The notes beneath the pieces were generated by a model, which was given only the letters and a program-made list of their open reading frames with translations, ran no database searches and was not told where the DNA came from. Positions 42,114-51,378 of a DNA stretch of 64,000 nt are shown here, in pieces. Positions within the stretch are counted from its first letter, which is position 1. Each line of letters begins with the position of its first letter. The translations under genes and the position numbers were made by a program. Source of the DNA: Aerolutibacter ruishenii (lineage in GTDB: Bacteria > Pseudomonadota > Gammaproteobacteria > Xanthomonadales > Xanthomonadaceae); assembly GCF_007830115.1 (NCBI RefSeq), contig NZ_VLKP01000010.1:95453-159452 (forward strand), in the 5' to 3' direction.

Positions 42114-42826
42114 GTGGAGCGACCGTCTGGGCAGTGGTTCCCGCGGCAGGGCGCGGCACGCGCTTTGGTGGCGAGGTGCCCAAGCAATACCTGCAGGCGG
42201 CGGGCAGGCCGTTGATCGAGCACGCATTGACCACGCTGCTGGCCCATCCCCAAGTGGTGGGTGCAATGGTGGCGCTCGCGGCTGACGACGCGCGTTGGCC
42301 GGGATGGACTTCGCTGCAGGGCAAGCCGGTGCTGTGTTGCGTAGGGGGCGGTGAACGCGCGGATTCGGTGTTGGCCGCGCTCGACGCGCTGCCTGCCGAT
42401 GCCCCCACCAACGCGCTGGTGCTGGTCCACGACGCCGCCCGGCCCAACCTGGCGGCGGATGACCTCGACCGGCTGATCGCGGCGGCCACCGCGCATGCCG
42501 ACGGCGCCATCCTCGGCGCTCCGGTGCGGGACACGCTCAAGCGCGCGGACACGGAATGCACCATCGTCGCCACCGAACCGCGCGAAGGACTATGGCGCGC
42601 CTTCACCCCGCAGGCGTTCCGTCGTGACGCGCTGTCCGCCGCATTGCGCGCCGTGCGTGCGTCAGGCGTGCTGGCCACCGACGAAGCCATGGCGATGGAA
42701 CGTGCCGGCGCACGGCCGCTTCTGGTCGAGGGCCGCGAAGACAACCTCAAGGTCACCACGCCCGCCGATCTCGTGCTGGCGGACTACCTTCTTTCACGCA
42801 GGGCCAGTGTCGGCGCAAGCGGATGA
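42110..42826 (+). CDS. ispD: 2-C-methyl-D-erythritol 4-phosphate cytidylyltransferase
   Basis: 238 residues starting with GTG that overlaps the ftsB stop. Motifs are [20 protein letters not shown], the CTP-binding glycine-rich loop, and VHDAARPNL. The late [17 protein letters not shown] and [13 protein letters not shown] fit. It transfers CMP to MEP in the non-mevalonate isoprenoid pathway. It is translationally coupled to ftsB. Confidence 0.95.
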   Translation: MSGATVWAVVPAAGRGTRFGGEVPKQYLQAAGRPLIEHALTTLLAHPQVVGAMVALAADDARWPGWTSLQGKPVLCCVGGGERADSVLAALDALPADAPTNALVLVHDAARPNLAADDLDRLIAAATAHADGAILGAPVRDTLKRADTECTIVATEPREGLWRAFTPQAFRRDALSAALRAVRASGVLATDEAMAMERAGARPLLVEGREDNLKVTTPADLVLADYLLSRRASVGASG

Positions 42827-42879
42827 CAGGCGATGCAACGGATGCGGCAACCGCAACCCACACCACGCAGGGGCAGGGC

Positions 42880-43362
42880 ATGAATTTCCGCATTGGCCAG
42901 GGCTACGACGTGCACACCTTCGGCGACGGCGACCACGTCATGCTGGGCGGCGTGCGGGTGCCGCACGAGCGCGGCATCGTCGCCCATTCCGATGGCGACG
43001 TGGTGATCCATGCGCTGTGCGATGCCATGCTCGGTGCGCTGGCGCTGGGCGACATCGGTCGACATTTTCCGCCCGGCGACCCGCAGTGGAAGGACGCCAA
43101 CAGCCTGCTGTTCCTCCGCCACTGCAACGGGCTCATCGCCGGGCAAGGCGGCTGGCGTGTCGGCAATGCCGACATCACCGTCGTCTGCGAGCGGCCCAAG
43201 GTCGGGCCCCACGCCGATGCGATGCGTGCGTTGCTGGCGGCCGAGCTGGGCATTGGTCTCGATGCCGTGAGCGTCAAGGCGACCACCAGCGAACGCATGG
43301 GGTTCACCGGCCGCGGCGAAGGCATAGCCGCCATGGCCGTGTGCCTGCTGGTCAAGGCGTGA
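42880..43362 (+). CDS. ispF: 2-C-methyl-D-erythritol 2,4-cyclodiphosphate synthase
   Basis: 160 residues from ATG 42880, whose start [15 protein letters not shown] is the family's normal N-terminus; AGGGGCAGGGC precedes it. An ATG at 42823 overlaps the ispD stop (ATGA) and would add 19 low-complexity residues. Zinc ligands are in DVHTF and [32 protein letters not shown] is the C-terminal site. It cyclises CDP-ME-2-phosphate, the step after IspE; IspD works two steps earlier. Confidence 0.93.
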   Translation: MNFRIGQGYDVHTFGDGDHVMLGGVRVPHERGIVAHSDGDVVIHALCDAMLGALALGDIGRHFPPGDPQWKDANSLLFLRHCNGLIAGQGGWRVGNADITVVCERPKVGPHADAMRALLAAELGIGLDAVSVKATTSERMGFTGRGEGIAAMAVCLLVKA

Positions 43363-43369
43363 TGCCGGC

Positions 43370-44521
43370 ATGATGTCCATGACTGGCACTACGCCCGACG
43401 CCCCCGCGCCAGCCGACGAACCTGCAGTGCATGCGGCCGGCACAAGCACCGCCCACGAGCCTGCGCAGGCTCCCCCGACCGGCAGCCTGCCCACCGCCCA
43501 TGGCGCCCCGGTATTGCGCGCACGGTTCCGGGCCACCCCGGAAGACTTCTTCGTCGAGGAGATCGCCGGCTTCGAGCCGTCCGGCGCGGGCGAACACCTG
43601 TTGCTGGCCATCGAAAAGCGCGGCATGAACACCGCCTTCGCGGCCAAGCGCATTGCCGCCTGGGCGGGCGTGGGCGAGATCGCCATCGGTTACGCGGGCC
43701 TGAAGGACCGGCATGCGGTCACCCGCCAGCGCATCAGCGTGCACCTGCCGAAGAAGGTGGCGCCCGACCTGGCGCTGCTGCAGTCCGATGACCTGCACGT
43801 GCTCGAGCACCAATGGCACTCGCGCAAGCTGCCGCGTGGCGCGCTGGCGGGCAACCGCTTCGCGCTGGTGCTCCGTGGCGTGGAAGGCGACCACGCAGCC
43901 ATCGAGGCGCGTCTGCAGCGCATCGCGGAGCAGGGCGTGCCCAACTATTTTGGCGAGCAGCGCTTCGGCCGCGAGGGCGACAACGTCGCGCAGGCACTGG
44001 CGATGTTCCGCGGGCGCCGGGTGGCACGCGAGAAGCGCGGCCTGCTGCTGTCGGCGGCGCGTTCCGAGCTGTTCAACCGCGTGCTGGCCGCACGCGTCGA
44101 ATCCGGTACCTGGCAGCAGCCGCTGGACGGCGAGGTGTGGATGCTCGATGGCCGCCGCAGCGTGTTCGGTCCCGAACCAATGACCGACGACCTGCGCCGC
44201 CGCCTGGAGGCCTTCGACATCCATCCCACGGGGCCCCTGTGGGGGCGTGGCGAGCTGCGCAGCCAGGGCGAGGTGGCAGCCCGCGAGCAGGCAGCACTAA
44301 CAGATGATGTCGCGATGTCGTTGCGCCGAGGCCTCGAGAAGGCCGGGCTGGACCAGGAGCGTCGCGCGCTGCGCCTGCGCCCCGCCGCGCTGGCGTGGGA
44401 ATGGTTGTCCGCGGACGTTTTGGCGCTGCGCTTCGAACTGCCTGCGGGCACCTATGCCACGTCGGTACTGGCCGAGCTCGGCGAGGTCACCGATGCATCC
44501 CGCGTGCCCGCCAACGGCTGA
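43370..44521 (+). CDS. truD: tRNA pseudouridine(13) synthase TruD
   Basis: 383 residues. Catalytic Asp lies in [29 protein letters not shown] is the family signature. An extra N-terminal leader of about 45 residues, rich in Ala, Pro and Thr, precedes the first conserved block ([16 protein letters not shown]). An internal start would have to lie near the block, but no suitable Met is there. It isomerises U13 in tRNA-Glu. It starts eight bases after the ispF stop. Confidence 0.9.
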   Translation: MMSMTGTTPDAPAPADEPAVHAAGTSTAHEPAQAPPTGSLPTAHGAPVLRARFRATPEDFFVEEIAGFEPSGAGEHLLLAIEKRGMNTAFAAKRIAAWAGVGEIAIGYAGLKDRHAVTRQRISVHLPKKVAPDLALLQSDDLHVLEHQWHSRKLPRGALAGNRFALVLRGVEGDHAAIEARLQRIAEQGVPNYFGEQRFGREGDNVAQALAMFRGRRVAREKRGLLLSAARSELFNRVLAARVESGTWQQPLDGEVWMLDGRRSVFGPEPMTDDLRRRLEAFDIHPTGPLWGRGELRSQGEVAAREQAALTDDVAMSLRRGLEKAGLDQERRALRLRPAALAWEWLSADVLALRFELPAGTYATSVLAELGEVTDASRVPANG

Positions 44522-44643
44522 GCAGCGACCGCTTGTCGGCGGCGGTCCGACGGCACTGGCGGTGGCGGATCGACGGCGTATAAGCGCAATGAGGGACGGT
44601 ATCCACCGCTCCGCATTGATCGCGTACACCGGGAGGTGTCGTC

Positions 44644-44892
44644 ATGAAGGCAGGCATCGTATCGATGATCGCAGTCCTGGCCGTCGCGTCCACGGCGGGC
44701 TGCAGCAGCATGCAGAAGGAGTCCGGTTACGTGGCACCCCAGCCGGTGCCATCGTTGCAGGACCGGGACACGGCCTACATCGCCGCGGTGGAGCAGATCG
44801 CCCAGCGCCGTGGTATCGAAGTGGTATGGGTCAACCCACCCACCAAGCGCCCCGCGGCCCGGACCGGCGACCCGCGCCAGGCCATGCGTTGA
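44644..44892 (+). CDS. Small lipoprotein of unknown function
   Basis: 82 residues with GGGAGG before ATG 44644. Lipobox STAGC gives a lipidated Cys20. The mature peptide has VPSLQDRDTAYIAAVEQIAQRR... with a short helix and a basic tail (PPTKRPAARTG). It is probably anchored in the outer membrane or periplasm. It is not recognised. Confidence 0.65.
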   Translation: MKAGIVSMIAVLAVASTAGCSSMQKESGYVAPQPVPSLQDRDTAYIAAVEQIAQRRGIEVVWVNPPTKRPAARTGDPRQAMR

Positions 44893-44895
44893 GCG

Positions 44896-45441
44896 TCAAC
44901 GCCGCTTCGGCGGCGCCAGCAGCACCACCACCGCTCCGGTGCCGCCCTGCGCAGGCGGCGCCGAGTGGAACGCCAGTACGTCCGCGCGGTGCCGCAGCAT
45001 CCGGTCGACCAGGTTCTTGAGTACCGGCGCGCCCTCGCTTTGCCGTCCCTTGCCGTGGATCACCCGCACGCAGCCGAGCCCATGCCGGCGGGCGTCGTTG
45101 AGGAACGCGCGCAGCAGGGCTTCGGCCGTGCGCGCGTCGGTGCCGTGCAGGTCCAGTTCCTCCTGGGCGGAAAGCTCGCCCCGCTTCAGCCGTTGCCAGG
45201 TGCGGGCAGGCAATTCGTCCCGCCGGTAGGCGAGGGCGTCCCCGGCCTCCAGCAGGCTGGCATCCAGTGCGTGGCGGAAGGTATCGCGGGCGGCCTGTTC
45301 GTCCAGTTCGGCCATGCGTGCACGCGGCCGCGGCTTGGGCGCGGCGGGCGGCACGGGCGCGTCGTCCAGCCGGCGCACGTCGCCGATCGCGCTGATGAAC
45401 AGCGCGTGGTCGTCGTCGGAGGGTTCATGCTTGCGTGCCAT
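44896..45441 (-). CDS. Smr-domain protein (SmrA/SmrB-like)
   Basis: 181 residues. The Smr domain (about 90-175) shows ELDLHGTDARTAEALLRAFL and VRVIHGKGRQS, the two core motifs of the MutS2-C-terminal nuclease. The N-terminus is Pro/Arg-rich and probably disordered. SmrB-type proteins cut mRNA at collided ribosomes; the exact subtype is uncertain. It is divergent from surE. Confidence 0.85.
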   Translation of the reverse strand: MARKHEPSDDDHALFISAIGDVRRLDDAPVPPAAPKPRPRARMAELDEQAARDTFRHALDASLLEAGDALAYRRDELPARTWQRLKRGELSAQEELDLHGTDARTAEALLRAFLNDARRHGLGCVRVIHGKGRQSEGAPVLKNLVDRMLRHRADVLAFHSAPPAQGGTGAVVVLLAPPKRR

Positions 45442-45519
45442 TCCCAGAGCCTAGCGCGCCATGCCGACAACGCAAGGCGAAGTGCGGCCGAGCAGGCAGG
45501 GCGGCCATTCGTCATCGGC

Positions 45520-45525
45520 TATGAT
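45520..45525 (+). promoter_or_regulatory. Possible -10 element upstream of surE
   Basis: TATGAT matches the sigma-70 -10 consensus at five of six positions, 85 bases before surE. A convincing -35 is not seen at the expected spacing. Confidence 0.25.
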
Positions 45526-45610
45526 GGTCCTTCGGCCGCCCGCCGCTGCGTCGACGCGCGCACGGCCCAGGGCCCATTCCCCCAGGCGATACGAGGTTTT
45601 CCGCGAATCC

Positions 45611-46405
45611 ATGCGAGTACTGGTCAGCAACGACGATGGCGTTGATGCGCCGGGCATCCGCGCATTGGCGCAGGGCCTGCGCGCCGCCGGCCATGAGGTG
45701 CTGGTGGTGGCGCCCGATCGCGACCGCTCGGGGGCCAGCAACTCCCTCACCCTGGATGGCCCGATCCGCGTGGTGCGGCTGGACGAGCAGACCTGGCGCG
45801 TGCACGGCACGCCTACCGACAGCGTGCACGTGGCCATTGCCGGCATGCTGGACGTCGAGCCGGATATCGTGGTGTCGGGCATCAACAACGCGCCCAACCT
45901 GGGCGATGACGTGATCTATTCCGGTACCGTCGCCGCCGCGATGGAAGGTCGCTTCCTTGGCCTGCCGTCGGTGGCGATGTCGCTGGTGACCCGCGACCAC
46001 GAAGGCCGCCACTACGACACCGCCGCCCGCGCCGCCGCCGAGATCATCGCGCGCCTGACCAGTGATCCGCTGCCTGCCGACACCATCCTCAACGTCAATG
46101 TCCCCGACATTCCGTGGGAAGACGTGCGTGGTTTCGAAGTCACCAGGCTCGGCAACCGCCATCGCTCCGAGGCCTGCGTGCCGCAGCAGGACCCGCGCGG
46201 TCGCCAATGGTGGTGGGTGGGTGCCGCCGGCCCCGAGCAGGATGCCGGTCCCGGCACCGATTTCCATTCCGTGCGCACCGGCCACATCTCGATCACCCCT
46301 ATCCAGATCGACCTGACCCGGTACCAGGCGCTCGAGCAGGTGGCGAGTTGGGTGGGGGGGCTGACCGACGCCCTGCGCAGCCACGCCGGGGAGGCCGCGC
46401 CGTGA
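45611..46405 (+). CDS. surE: 5'/3'-nucleotidase SurE
   Basis: 264 residues. The N-terminus [19 protein letters not shown] carries the metal-site Asp pair (NDDG, 7-10). [13 protein letters not shown] and [19 protein letters not shown] are the family's core. It removes phosphate from nucleoside monophosphates and supports survival in stationary phase. The stop overlaps the pcm start by 4 bases. Confidence 0.96.
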   Translation: MRVLVSNDDGVDAPGIRALAQGLRAAGHEVLVVAPDRDRSGASNSLTLDGPIRVVRLDEQTWRVHGTPTDSVHVAIAGMLDVEPDIVVSGINNAPNLGDDVIYSGTVAAAMEGRFLGLPSVAMSLVTRDHEGRHYDTAARAAAEIIARLTSDPLPADTILNVNVPDIPWEDVRGFEVTRLGNRHRSEACVPQQDPRGRQWWWVGAAGPEQDAGPGTDFHSVRTGHISITPIQIDLTRYQALEQVASWVGGLTDALRSHAGEAAP

Positions 46406-47079
46406 GCGTGCGCATGCGCCTGCAGCCCGAGGCCCTCGGCTCCGGCCTGACCTCGCAGCGCGTGCGTGACCGCCTGGTCGAGCGCCTGCGCGAGAACGGC
46501 ATCCGCGACGAGCGCGTGCTCAACGCCATCCGCACCGTGCCGCGGCACCTGTTCATCGATGAAGTACTCGCCAGTCGCGCCTACGAGGACACCGCACTGC
46601 CGATCGGGCAGGGGCAGACCATCTCGCAGCCGTGGGTGGTGGCGAAGATGACCGAAGCGCTGCTGGCGTGTGAGCCGAAAAAGGTGCTGGAAATCGGCAC
46701 CGGATCCGGCTACCAGGCCGCGGTTCTGGCGGCGCTGGGCCTGGAAGTGCATACCGTCGAGCGCATCGGCGAGTTGCTGCGCACGGCGCGCAAGCGTTTC
46801 CGCCAGCTGGGCCTCAACATCCGCAGCAAGCACGACGACGGGCGCATCGGCTGGGCGGAGAATGGCCCGTTCGACGCGATCATCGTCACCGCCGCGGCGC
46901 CGTCGCTGGTCGAGGCGTTGACCGGGCAACTGGCGGTAGGCGGCATCCTGGTCGCGCCGGTTGGCGCGGCCAATTCCCAATCCCTGTTGTGCCTGCAGCG
47001 CGAAGCCGACGGCCGGATCACCCAGCAGACGCTGGGGGCGGTAGTGTTCGTGCCGTTGCTGTCGGGCATGGTCGATTGA
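46402..47079 (+). CDS. pcm: Protein-L-isoaspartate O-methyltransferase
   Basis: 225 residues starting with GTG 46402 overlapping surE's stop; GTG 46408 and ATG 46414 also fit. Motifs include [20 protein letters not shown] and the SAM loop [16 protein letters not shown]. It methylates isoaspartyl residues in ageing proteins for repair. The surE-pcm pair is conserved in gammaproteobacteria. Confidence 0.95.
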   Translation: MSVRMRLQPEALGSGLTSQRVRDRLVERLRENGIRDERVLNAIRTVPRHLFIDEVLASRAYEDTALPIGQGQTISQPWVVAKMTEALLACEPKKVLEIGTGSGYQAAVLAALGLEVHTVERIGELLRTARKRFRQLGLNIRSKHDDGRIGWAENGPFDAIIVTAAAPSLVEALTGQLAVGGILVAPVGAANSQSLLCLQREADGRITQQTLGAVVFVPLLSGMVD

Positions 47080-47081
47080 GC

Positions 47082-47744
47082 ATGAGCCAACACGACGCGT
47101 TCGCCGGCACCCAGGTTCCGCCCGCCTCCGCCTCGCTGGGCGAGCAGCTGGACCACATCATCCGCAACCTTCCCGAAGACAGGCTCACGCTTGGCGAACT
47201 GCTGCAGGTGTTCGGCGACGAAGGCCTGCTGCTGCTGACGATGCTGCTGACACTGGTGTTCCTGATTCCGGTGTCGATTCCGGGCGTGAGCACCGTGTTT
47301 GGCGCCGCCATCCTGCTGGTGGGCATCAGCCGGCTCAGCGGCCGGCCGTTGTGGCTGCCCGCGCGCGTGCGCGACCGCGCGTTGCCCGCTGACAAGCTTC
47401 GCCCGGGCCTCATGGGTGGACTGGGCTGGGTGCGCCGCCTGGAAAAGATCAGCCGGCCGCATCGCCTGCGTGTACTGGTCGACGGTCGGGCGCAGGCGAT
47501 GTTCAACAACCTGGCCTTCATCCTGGCCGCGCTATTGTTGATGGCGCCCTTCGGGTTCGTGCCGTTCAGCAACACGCTCCCGGCGATCGCGTTGCTGTTC
47601 TACGCCGTGGGGCTGGTGCAGCGCGACGGCGTGGCCATGTTGCTGGGGCACCTTTCCAGCATCGGCACCATCCTCTACTTCAGCGTGCTGATTGGTGGCG
47701 GTGGCGTGGCGCTGCACGGATTGTGGCAGCGGTTGGCGGGCTGA
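47082..47744 (+). CDS. ExoD-family exopolysaccharide synthesis protein
   Basis: 220 residues with several membrane helices: LLLLTMLLTLVFLIPVSIPG, TVFGAAILLVGISRL, AFILAALLLMAPFGFVPFS, TLPAIALLFYAVGLVQRDG, and a C-terminal one. The layout matches the ExoD family (membrane proteins linked to exopolysaccharide production). It follows pcm after two bases. The biochemical role is not established. Confidence 0.82.
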   Translation: MSQHDAFAGTQVPPASASLGEQLDHIIRNLPEDRLTLGELLQVFGDEGLLLLTMLLTLVFLIPVSIPGVSTVFGAAILLVGISRLSGRPLWLPARVRDRALPADKLRPGLMGGLGWVRRLEKISRPHRLRVLVDGRAQAMFNNLAFILAALLLMAPFGFVPFSNTLPAIALLFYAVGLVQRDGVAMLLGHLSSIGTILYFSVLIGGGGVALHGLWQRLAG

Positions 47745-47821
47745 GATGAAGGTCCGCGTCGTCCGGCGGTCGGGTCGCCTCGTCGGCCGGGCATGAAGAC
47801 ATGGAGCAATAGACGAGGCGC

Positions 47822-48616
47822 ATGATCAACATTTCCAGACACAATTCCCTGGCGGTGCGTGCCGCCAGCCTGTTCACCGCCGCCGTGCTGCTGGCCGCGT
47901 GTGCGAAAACCACGGTGGTCCGCGAGTCCGCGGCACCTTCGGTATCCAAGCCGGGCGTGGTTGCCGTGGTGGCGCGTGGCGACACGCTGTACGGCATCGC
48001 CAAGGCAAACGGTATCCAGGCCCGTGACCTGGCCGCGTGGAACGGGATTCCCACGCCGTACACCATTTATCCGGGCCAGCGCCTGAAGCTCTATCCCGGT
48101 GGTGCGGTGGCCTCCACCCGACCGTCCACGCCGAGCCGCTCGGAAAGTCGCGGCGGCAAACCTGCAACACCGGCCCCCACGTCCAAGCCGACAAGCGTGG
48201 CGGCCGCCAAGCCCGCCGCCCCGGCGGCCGTGCCCGTGGTGAGCAACGTCAAATGGCGCTGGCCTGCCGATGGCGAGCTGATCAGCCGTTACGTGGCGGG
48301 CGAGCCGACCAGGCAGGGCATCGGCATCGCCGGCGGCAGCGGGGCACCGGTGCGCGCCGCAGGCGACGGCGTGGTGGTCTATTCGGGCTCCGGCCTGGTG
48401 GGCTACGGCGAACTGATCATCATCAAGCACAACGACGAGTGGCTGTCGGCCTATGGCCACAACCGCAAGCGCATGGTCAACGAAGGCCAACTGGTGAAGG
48501 TGGGGCAACAGATCGCGGAGATGGGGCGCAGTGGCGCGCCACGCGACATGCTGCACTTTGAGGTGCGTTACAACGGCAAGCCGGTCGATCCGCTGCAGTA
48601 CCTGCCCAAGCGGTGA
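47822..48616 (+). CDS. nlpD: NlpD-like lipoprotein: LysM plus degenerate M23 domain
   Basis: 264 residues with lipobox LLAAC (Cys27). A LysM repeat covers about 46-92 (VARGDTLYGIAKANGIQ), then a Ser/Pro/Lys-rich linker, then an M23/LytM domain (about 143-264). The metal-site His and Asp of catalytic LytM are replaced by Arg and Gly (RQGIGIAG), so it cannot be an active endopeptidase. This is typical of NlpD, which activates amidase AmiC at the septum. It lies where rpoS would follow in Escherichia, but rpoS is absent. Confidence 0.92.
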   Translation: MINISRHNSLAVRAASLFTAAVLLAACAKTTVVRESAAPSVSKPGVVAVVARGDTLYGIAKANGIQARDLAAWNGIPTPYTIYPGQRLKLYPGGAVASTRPSTPSRSESRGGKPATPAPTSKPTSVAAAKPAAPAAVPVVSNVKWRWPADGELISRYVAGEPTRQGIGIAGGSGAPVRAAGDGVVVYSGSGLVGYGELIIIKHNDEWLSAYGHNRKRMVNEGQLVKVGQQIAEMGRSGAPRDMLHFEVRYNGKPVDPLQYLPKR

Positions 48617-48635
48617 GTCCCCTCGCAGGTGGCTG

Positions 48636-49766
48636 TTACCCCACTTTCGGACGAGAGCATCCAGTCCGAATCGCCGGGCTATCGGTAAAGAGGTTCCGAA
48701 GCCGGGGGAGAAGATCGCCGTAGTCAAGCTCCGTCATATTGCTGGCCACTGCAATGACGAGTTGTTGATCGGGGAACAGCCAGAACTGGGTTGTGCCCCC
48801 GATGGAACCTCCACCGTGGCCGATCCACCGGTTTCCCTCTGCATCGACGACGGTTCGCCATCCAATGCCGTAACCCGTATTGGCACCTGCGGAGGTCCTC
48901 TGCTCCGTCCACAGGATGTTTCGCATGTCAGGTGAAACCAGGCGATCATCGAAGTGGGCAAGCCCGAACCGCACAAGATCATCTGTCGTGGAAAGAATGC
49001 CGCCACTTGCCCACTTGTTGCTGTTGTCTACCTCGGGTTCATTGAGGAGTTTGCCCTCGCGGCGCACGTAGTAGCGGCCCCGATGGGGCACTATCTGGCC
49101 AATATGATCGGCTTCCGTGTCCGCCATCCCCAAGGGGACGAATACTGATTCGGCCATATGGTCGAGGAAGGCCTTGTTTGAGGCTTGCTCGATAACGGCG
49201 GCCAGGAGGTTGTAGCCGTAGGAGGAGTACCTCCATTCCTTGCCTGGGGGCGCAACCAGAGGATCATCCTTGAAGATCGCCAGGGCATCACCCACGCTGG
49301 CGTAGTGCGTCCGGCTGTATGCCTCATCACCAGCGTAGTGCCGTATGCCGGCCAAGTGTCCCGCCAGCTGCCTGACGCTGAAGTCGTGCTCTTTTCTCGG
49401 GAAGGTCGGCACATATCGCCGCACGTCGGCATCAAGATCGATGCGGCCTCTCGCAATCAACGTGGTGAGCGCAAGCGCGGTCATCGGCTTTGCGACGCTT
49501 CCAATTCTGAACCTGGTTACAGCGGGCGCTACTGGAACCCGCTGTTCAACATCGGCAAAGCCGAAGCCCTCAGACCAGACAATTCGGTCGCAACGACCCA
49601 CGGAGACTGAAAGCCCGGGAGCGCCGCTCGCCTTGGTGAACTCGCGGACCAGCTGTTCGGCTTCGGCGGTCGGGATGGCGGCACCGGCGTCAAAACCGAC
49701 AAGCACCAGGAGTGCCGCAGCCGGCCATTTCAAGGATGGCAACCGAACAGTCGCAGGTAGATGCAC
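48636..49766 (-). CDS. Serine hydrolase, beta-lactamase (class C)-like family
   Basis: 376 residues from GTG 49766, chosen because AAGGGAG lies five bases upstream and the product starts with a signal peptide (to about GFDAGAA); the frame is open to 49862. Serine-lactamase motifs are S-V-A-K (Ser90-Lys93), a YSS at 180-182 in the YxN position, and HGGG in the late domain. Members are mostly peptidases or esterases. The gene is lower in G+C than its neighbours (31 of 60 bases in 49141-49200) and breaks the nlpD-Mth938 order, so it was probably acquired. Confidence 0.82.
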   Translation of the reverse strand: MHLPATVRLPSLKWPAAALLVLVGFDAGAAIPTAEAEQLVREFTKASGAPGLSVSVGRCDRIVWSEGFGFADVEQRVPVAPAVTRFRIGSVAKPMTALALTTLIARGRIDLDADVRRYVPTFPRKEHDFSVRQLAGHLAGIRHYAGDEAYSRTHYASVGDALAIFKDDPLVAPPGKEWRYSSYGYNLLAAVIEQASNKAFLDHMAESVFVPLGMADTEADHIGQIVPHRGRYYVRREGKLLNEPEVDNSNKWASGGILSTTDDLVRFGLAHFDDRLVSPDMRNILWTEQRTSAGANTGYGIGWRTVVDAEGNRWIGHGGGSIGGTTQFWLFPDQQLVIAVASNMTELDYGDLLPRLRNLFTDSPAIRTGCSRPKVG

Positions 49767-49883
49767 AAAAGCTCCCTTCAGGTTGTCTACGCGGCCATCC
49801 GGGTCACCCCAAGCGCACGGCGGCCCACCAACCAGGTGATCCCGGTAATCGGGCGGTCCCAATATCGGCCGCGCGGCGGCGCA

Positions 49884-50258
49884 TCAGCCCGGCAGGATGA
49901 AGCCAGCCACGACTTTACGGTGTTCCCCGGCCAGCACGTTGAACGTGCGGGCCGCGGCCGCATTCGACATCACTTCCAGGCCCACGTGCCGCCTCAGGCA
50001 GGCCGCCATCACCGCGGCGGACGGGAACACCTGTGCGGGGCCGGTGCCGAGGATCACCACCTCCGGCGCCAACGCCAGCAGCGGTTCCAGATCCTCGGCG
50101 GTGAGTGCCTTGGCATCGCTCACCGACCACGCCTCGATCAGCGTGTCCGGGGCCAGCACGAAGCTGGCCGTCAGCGCGCGGTCATTGACCAGCGCGGAGG
50201 TGCCATTGGCGGCACGCAGGAAGAATTCGTAGTCGGGGCGTTCAAGGTTGAGCTGCAT
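49884..50258 (-). CDS. Mth938-like domain protein (DUF498)
   Basis: 124 residues of the DUF498 family: VVILGTGPAQVFPSAAVM holds the glycine-rich loop, with NAAAARTFNVLAGEHRKVVA later. The fold is known, the function is not. The next gene on the same strand, yhbY, starts upstream; the two are 22 bases apart. Cytoplasmic. Confidence 0.82.
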   Translation of the reverse strand: MQLNLERPDYEFFLRAANGTSALVNDRALTASFVLAPDTLIEAWSVSDAKALTAEDLEPLLALAPEVVILGTGPAQVFPSAAVMAACLRRHVGLEVMSNAAAARTFNVLAGEHRKVVAGFILPG

Positions 50259-50280
50259 GGGCGCGCTCCGGTCCCGGGAC

Positions 50281-50586
50281 TCAAGAGCGGGGCAGCACGA
50301 TCTGGCGCTTGTCCTTGCTCGGGCGGTACAGCACGGCGGTATGGCCGATGCGCTGCACCAGCGCGGACCCGGTGCGGCCGGTGAGGTCGTCGATCATGGC
50401 GTCGCGCGCCTCGCGGTCCGCCGCGCCCACCTTCACCTTGATCAGCTCGTGGTGCTCCAGTGCCACGTCCACCTCGGCCACCAGCGCGTCCGTGATGCCC
50501 TTGCCACCCACCTGCAACATCGCCTTCAGGTCATGGGCCTGGCCGCGCAGGAAGCGGGTCTGGGCGGAAGTCAGCACGGTCGACAT
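50281..50586 (-). CDS. yhbY: YhbY-type CRM-domain RNA-binding protein
   Basis: 101 residues from ATG 50586 (50598 is an upstream alternative). The CRM fold is recognised by LTSAQTRFLRGQAHDLKAM, VGGKGITDALV, LEHHELIKVKV and the C-terminal GHTAVLYRPSK. YhbY binds pre-50S ribosomal particles. It is divergent from rlmE, an arrangement seen in many gammaproteobacteria. Confidence 0.9.
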   Translation of the reverse strand: MSTVLTSAQTRFLRGQAHDLKAMLQVGGKGITDALVAEVDVALEHHELIKVKVGAADREARDAMIDDLTGRTGSALVQRIGHTAVLYRPSKDKRQIVLPRS

Positions 50587-50655
50587 CGGAGCACGCAACA
50601 GGGGTGTGGCAGGGCGCTCAGGGTATCATGACGGCCTTCCCCCACCCGCATCGCC

Positions 50656-51288
50656 ATGGCCACCCGCAGCAAAAGCAGTCAGCGCTGGTTGCAGGAGCAC
50701 GTTTCCGATCCCTTCGTGAAGAAGGCCAAGAAGGAAGGTGCCCGTTCGCGTGCCATCTACAAGCTCGAGGAACTGGTCGATCGCGACAGGCTGCTGAAGC
50801 CGGGCATGACCGTGGTCGACCTGGGCTCGGCGCCGGGCAGCTGGTCGCAGCTGGTCCAGGCGCGCCTGGCCGGCAGTGGCCGGGTCATCGCCATCGACAT
50901 CCTGCCCATGGCGCCGATGGCCGGGGTCGAGTTCCTGCAGGGTGACTTCCGGGACGATGAAGTCCTGGCCCAGCTTGAGACCATGGTCGGGGACAAGCCG
51001 GTGGACCTTGTGCTTTCCGACATGGCCCCCAATAAGAGCGGGATGGACGCGGTGGACATGCCGCGGGCGCTGTACCTGTCGGAGCTGGCCATGGACTTCG
51101 CCGACAGGCACCTGCGCACCGGCGGCGCGTTCCTGATCAAGCTGTTCCAGGGCGTGGGGTTCGACGACTACGTGCGTGAGCTGCGCAAGCGCTACGACAA
51201 GGTCGTGATCCGCAAGCCGGAGGCGTCGCGCAAGCGCTCGCCCGAGGTGTACGCGCTGGCACAGGGCAAGCGGGCGGTGCCGAAGTAG
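50656..51288 (+). CDS. rlmE: 23S rRNA (U2552-2'-O) methyltransferase
   Basis: 210 residues. [20 protein letters not shown], the SAM loop [23 protein letters not shown] and FLIKLFQG give the K-D-K-E tetrad of RlmE (FtsJ). It methylates U2552 late in 50S assembly. It is followed by ftsH in the usual rlmE-ftsH order. Confidence 0.96.
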   Translation: MATRSKSSQRWLQEHVSDPFVKKAKKEGARSRAIYKLEELVDRDRLLKPGMTVVDLGSAPGSWSQLVQARLAGSGRVIAIDILPMAPMAGVEFLQGDFRDDEVLAQLETMVGDKPVDLVLSDMAPNKSGMDAVDMPRALYLSELAMDFADRHLRTGGAFLIKLFQGVGFDDYVRELRKRYDKVVIRKPEASRKRSPEVYALAQGKRAVPK

Positions 51289-51378
51289 GGCATCCCTGCG
51301 CGTGGGTACGGTAGCGCCGTTCAGCAAATGGCGGGTTTTGACAATGTTTCGGCAGGCGGTTGCGCGTAAGGTAGGCAC

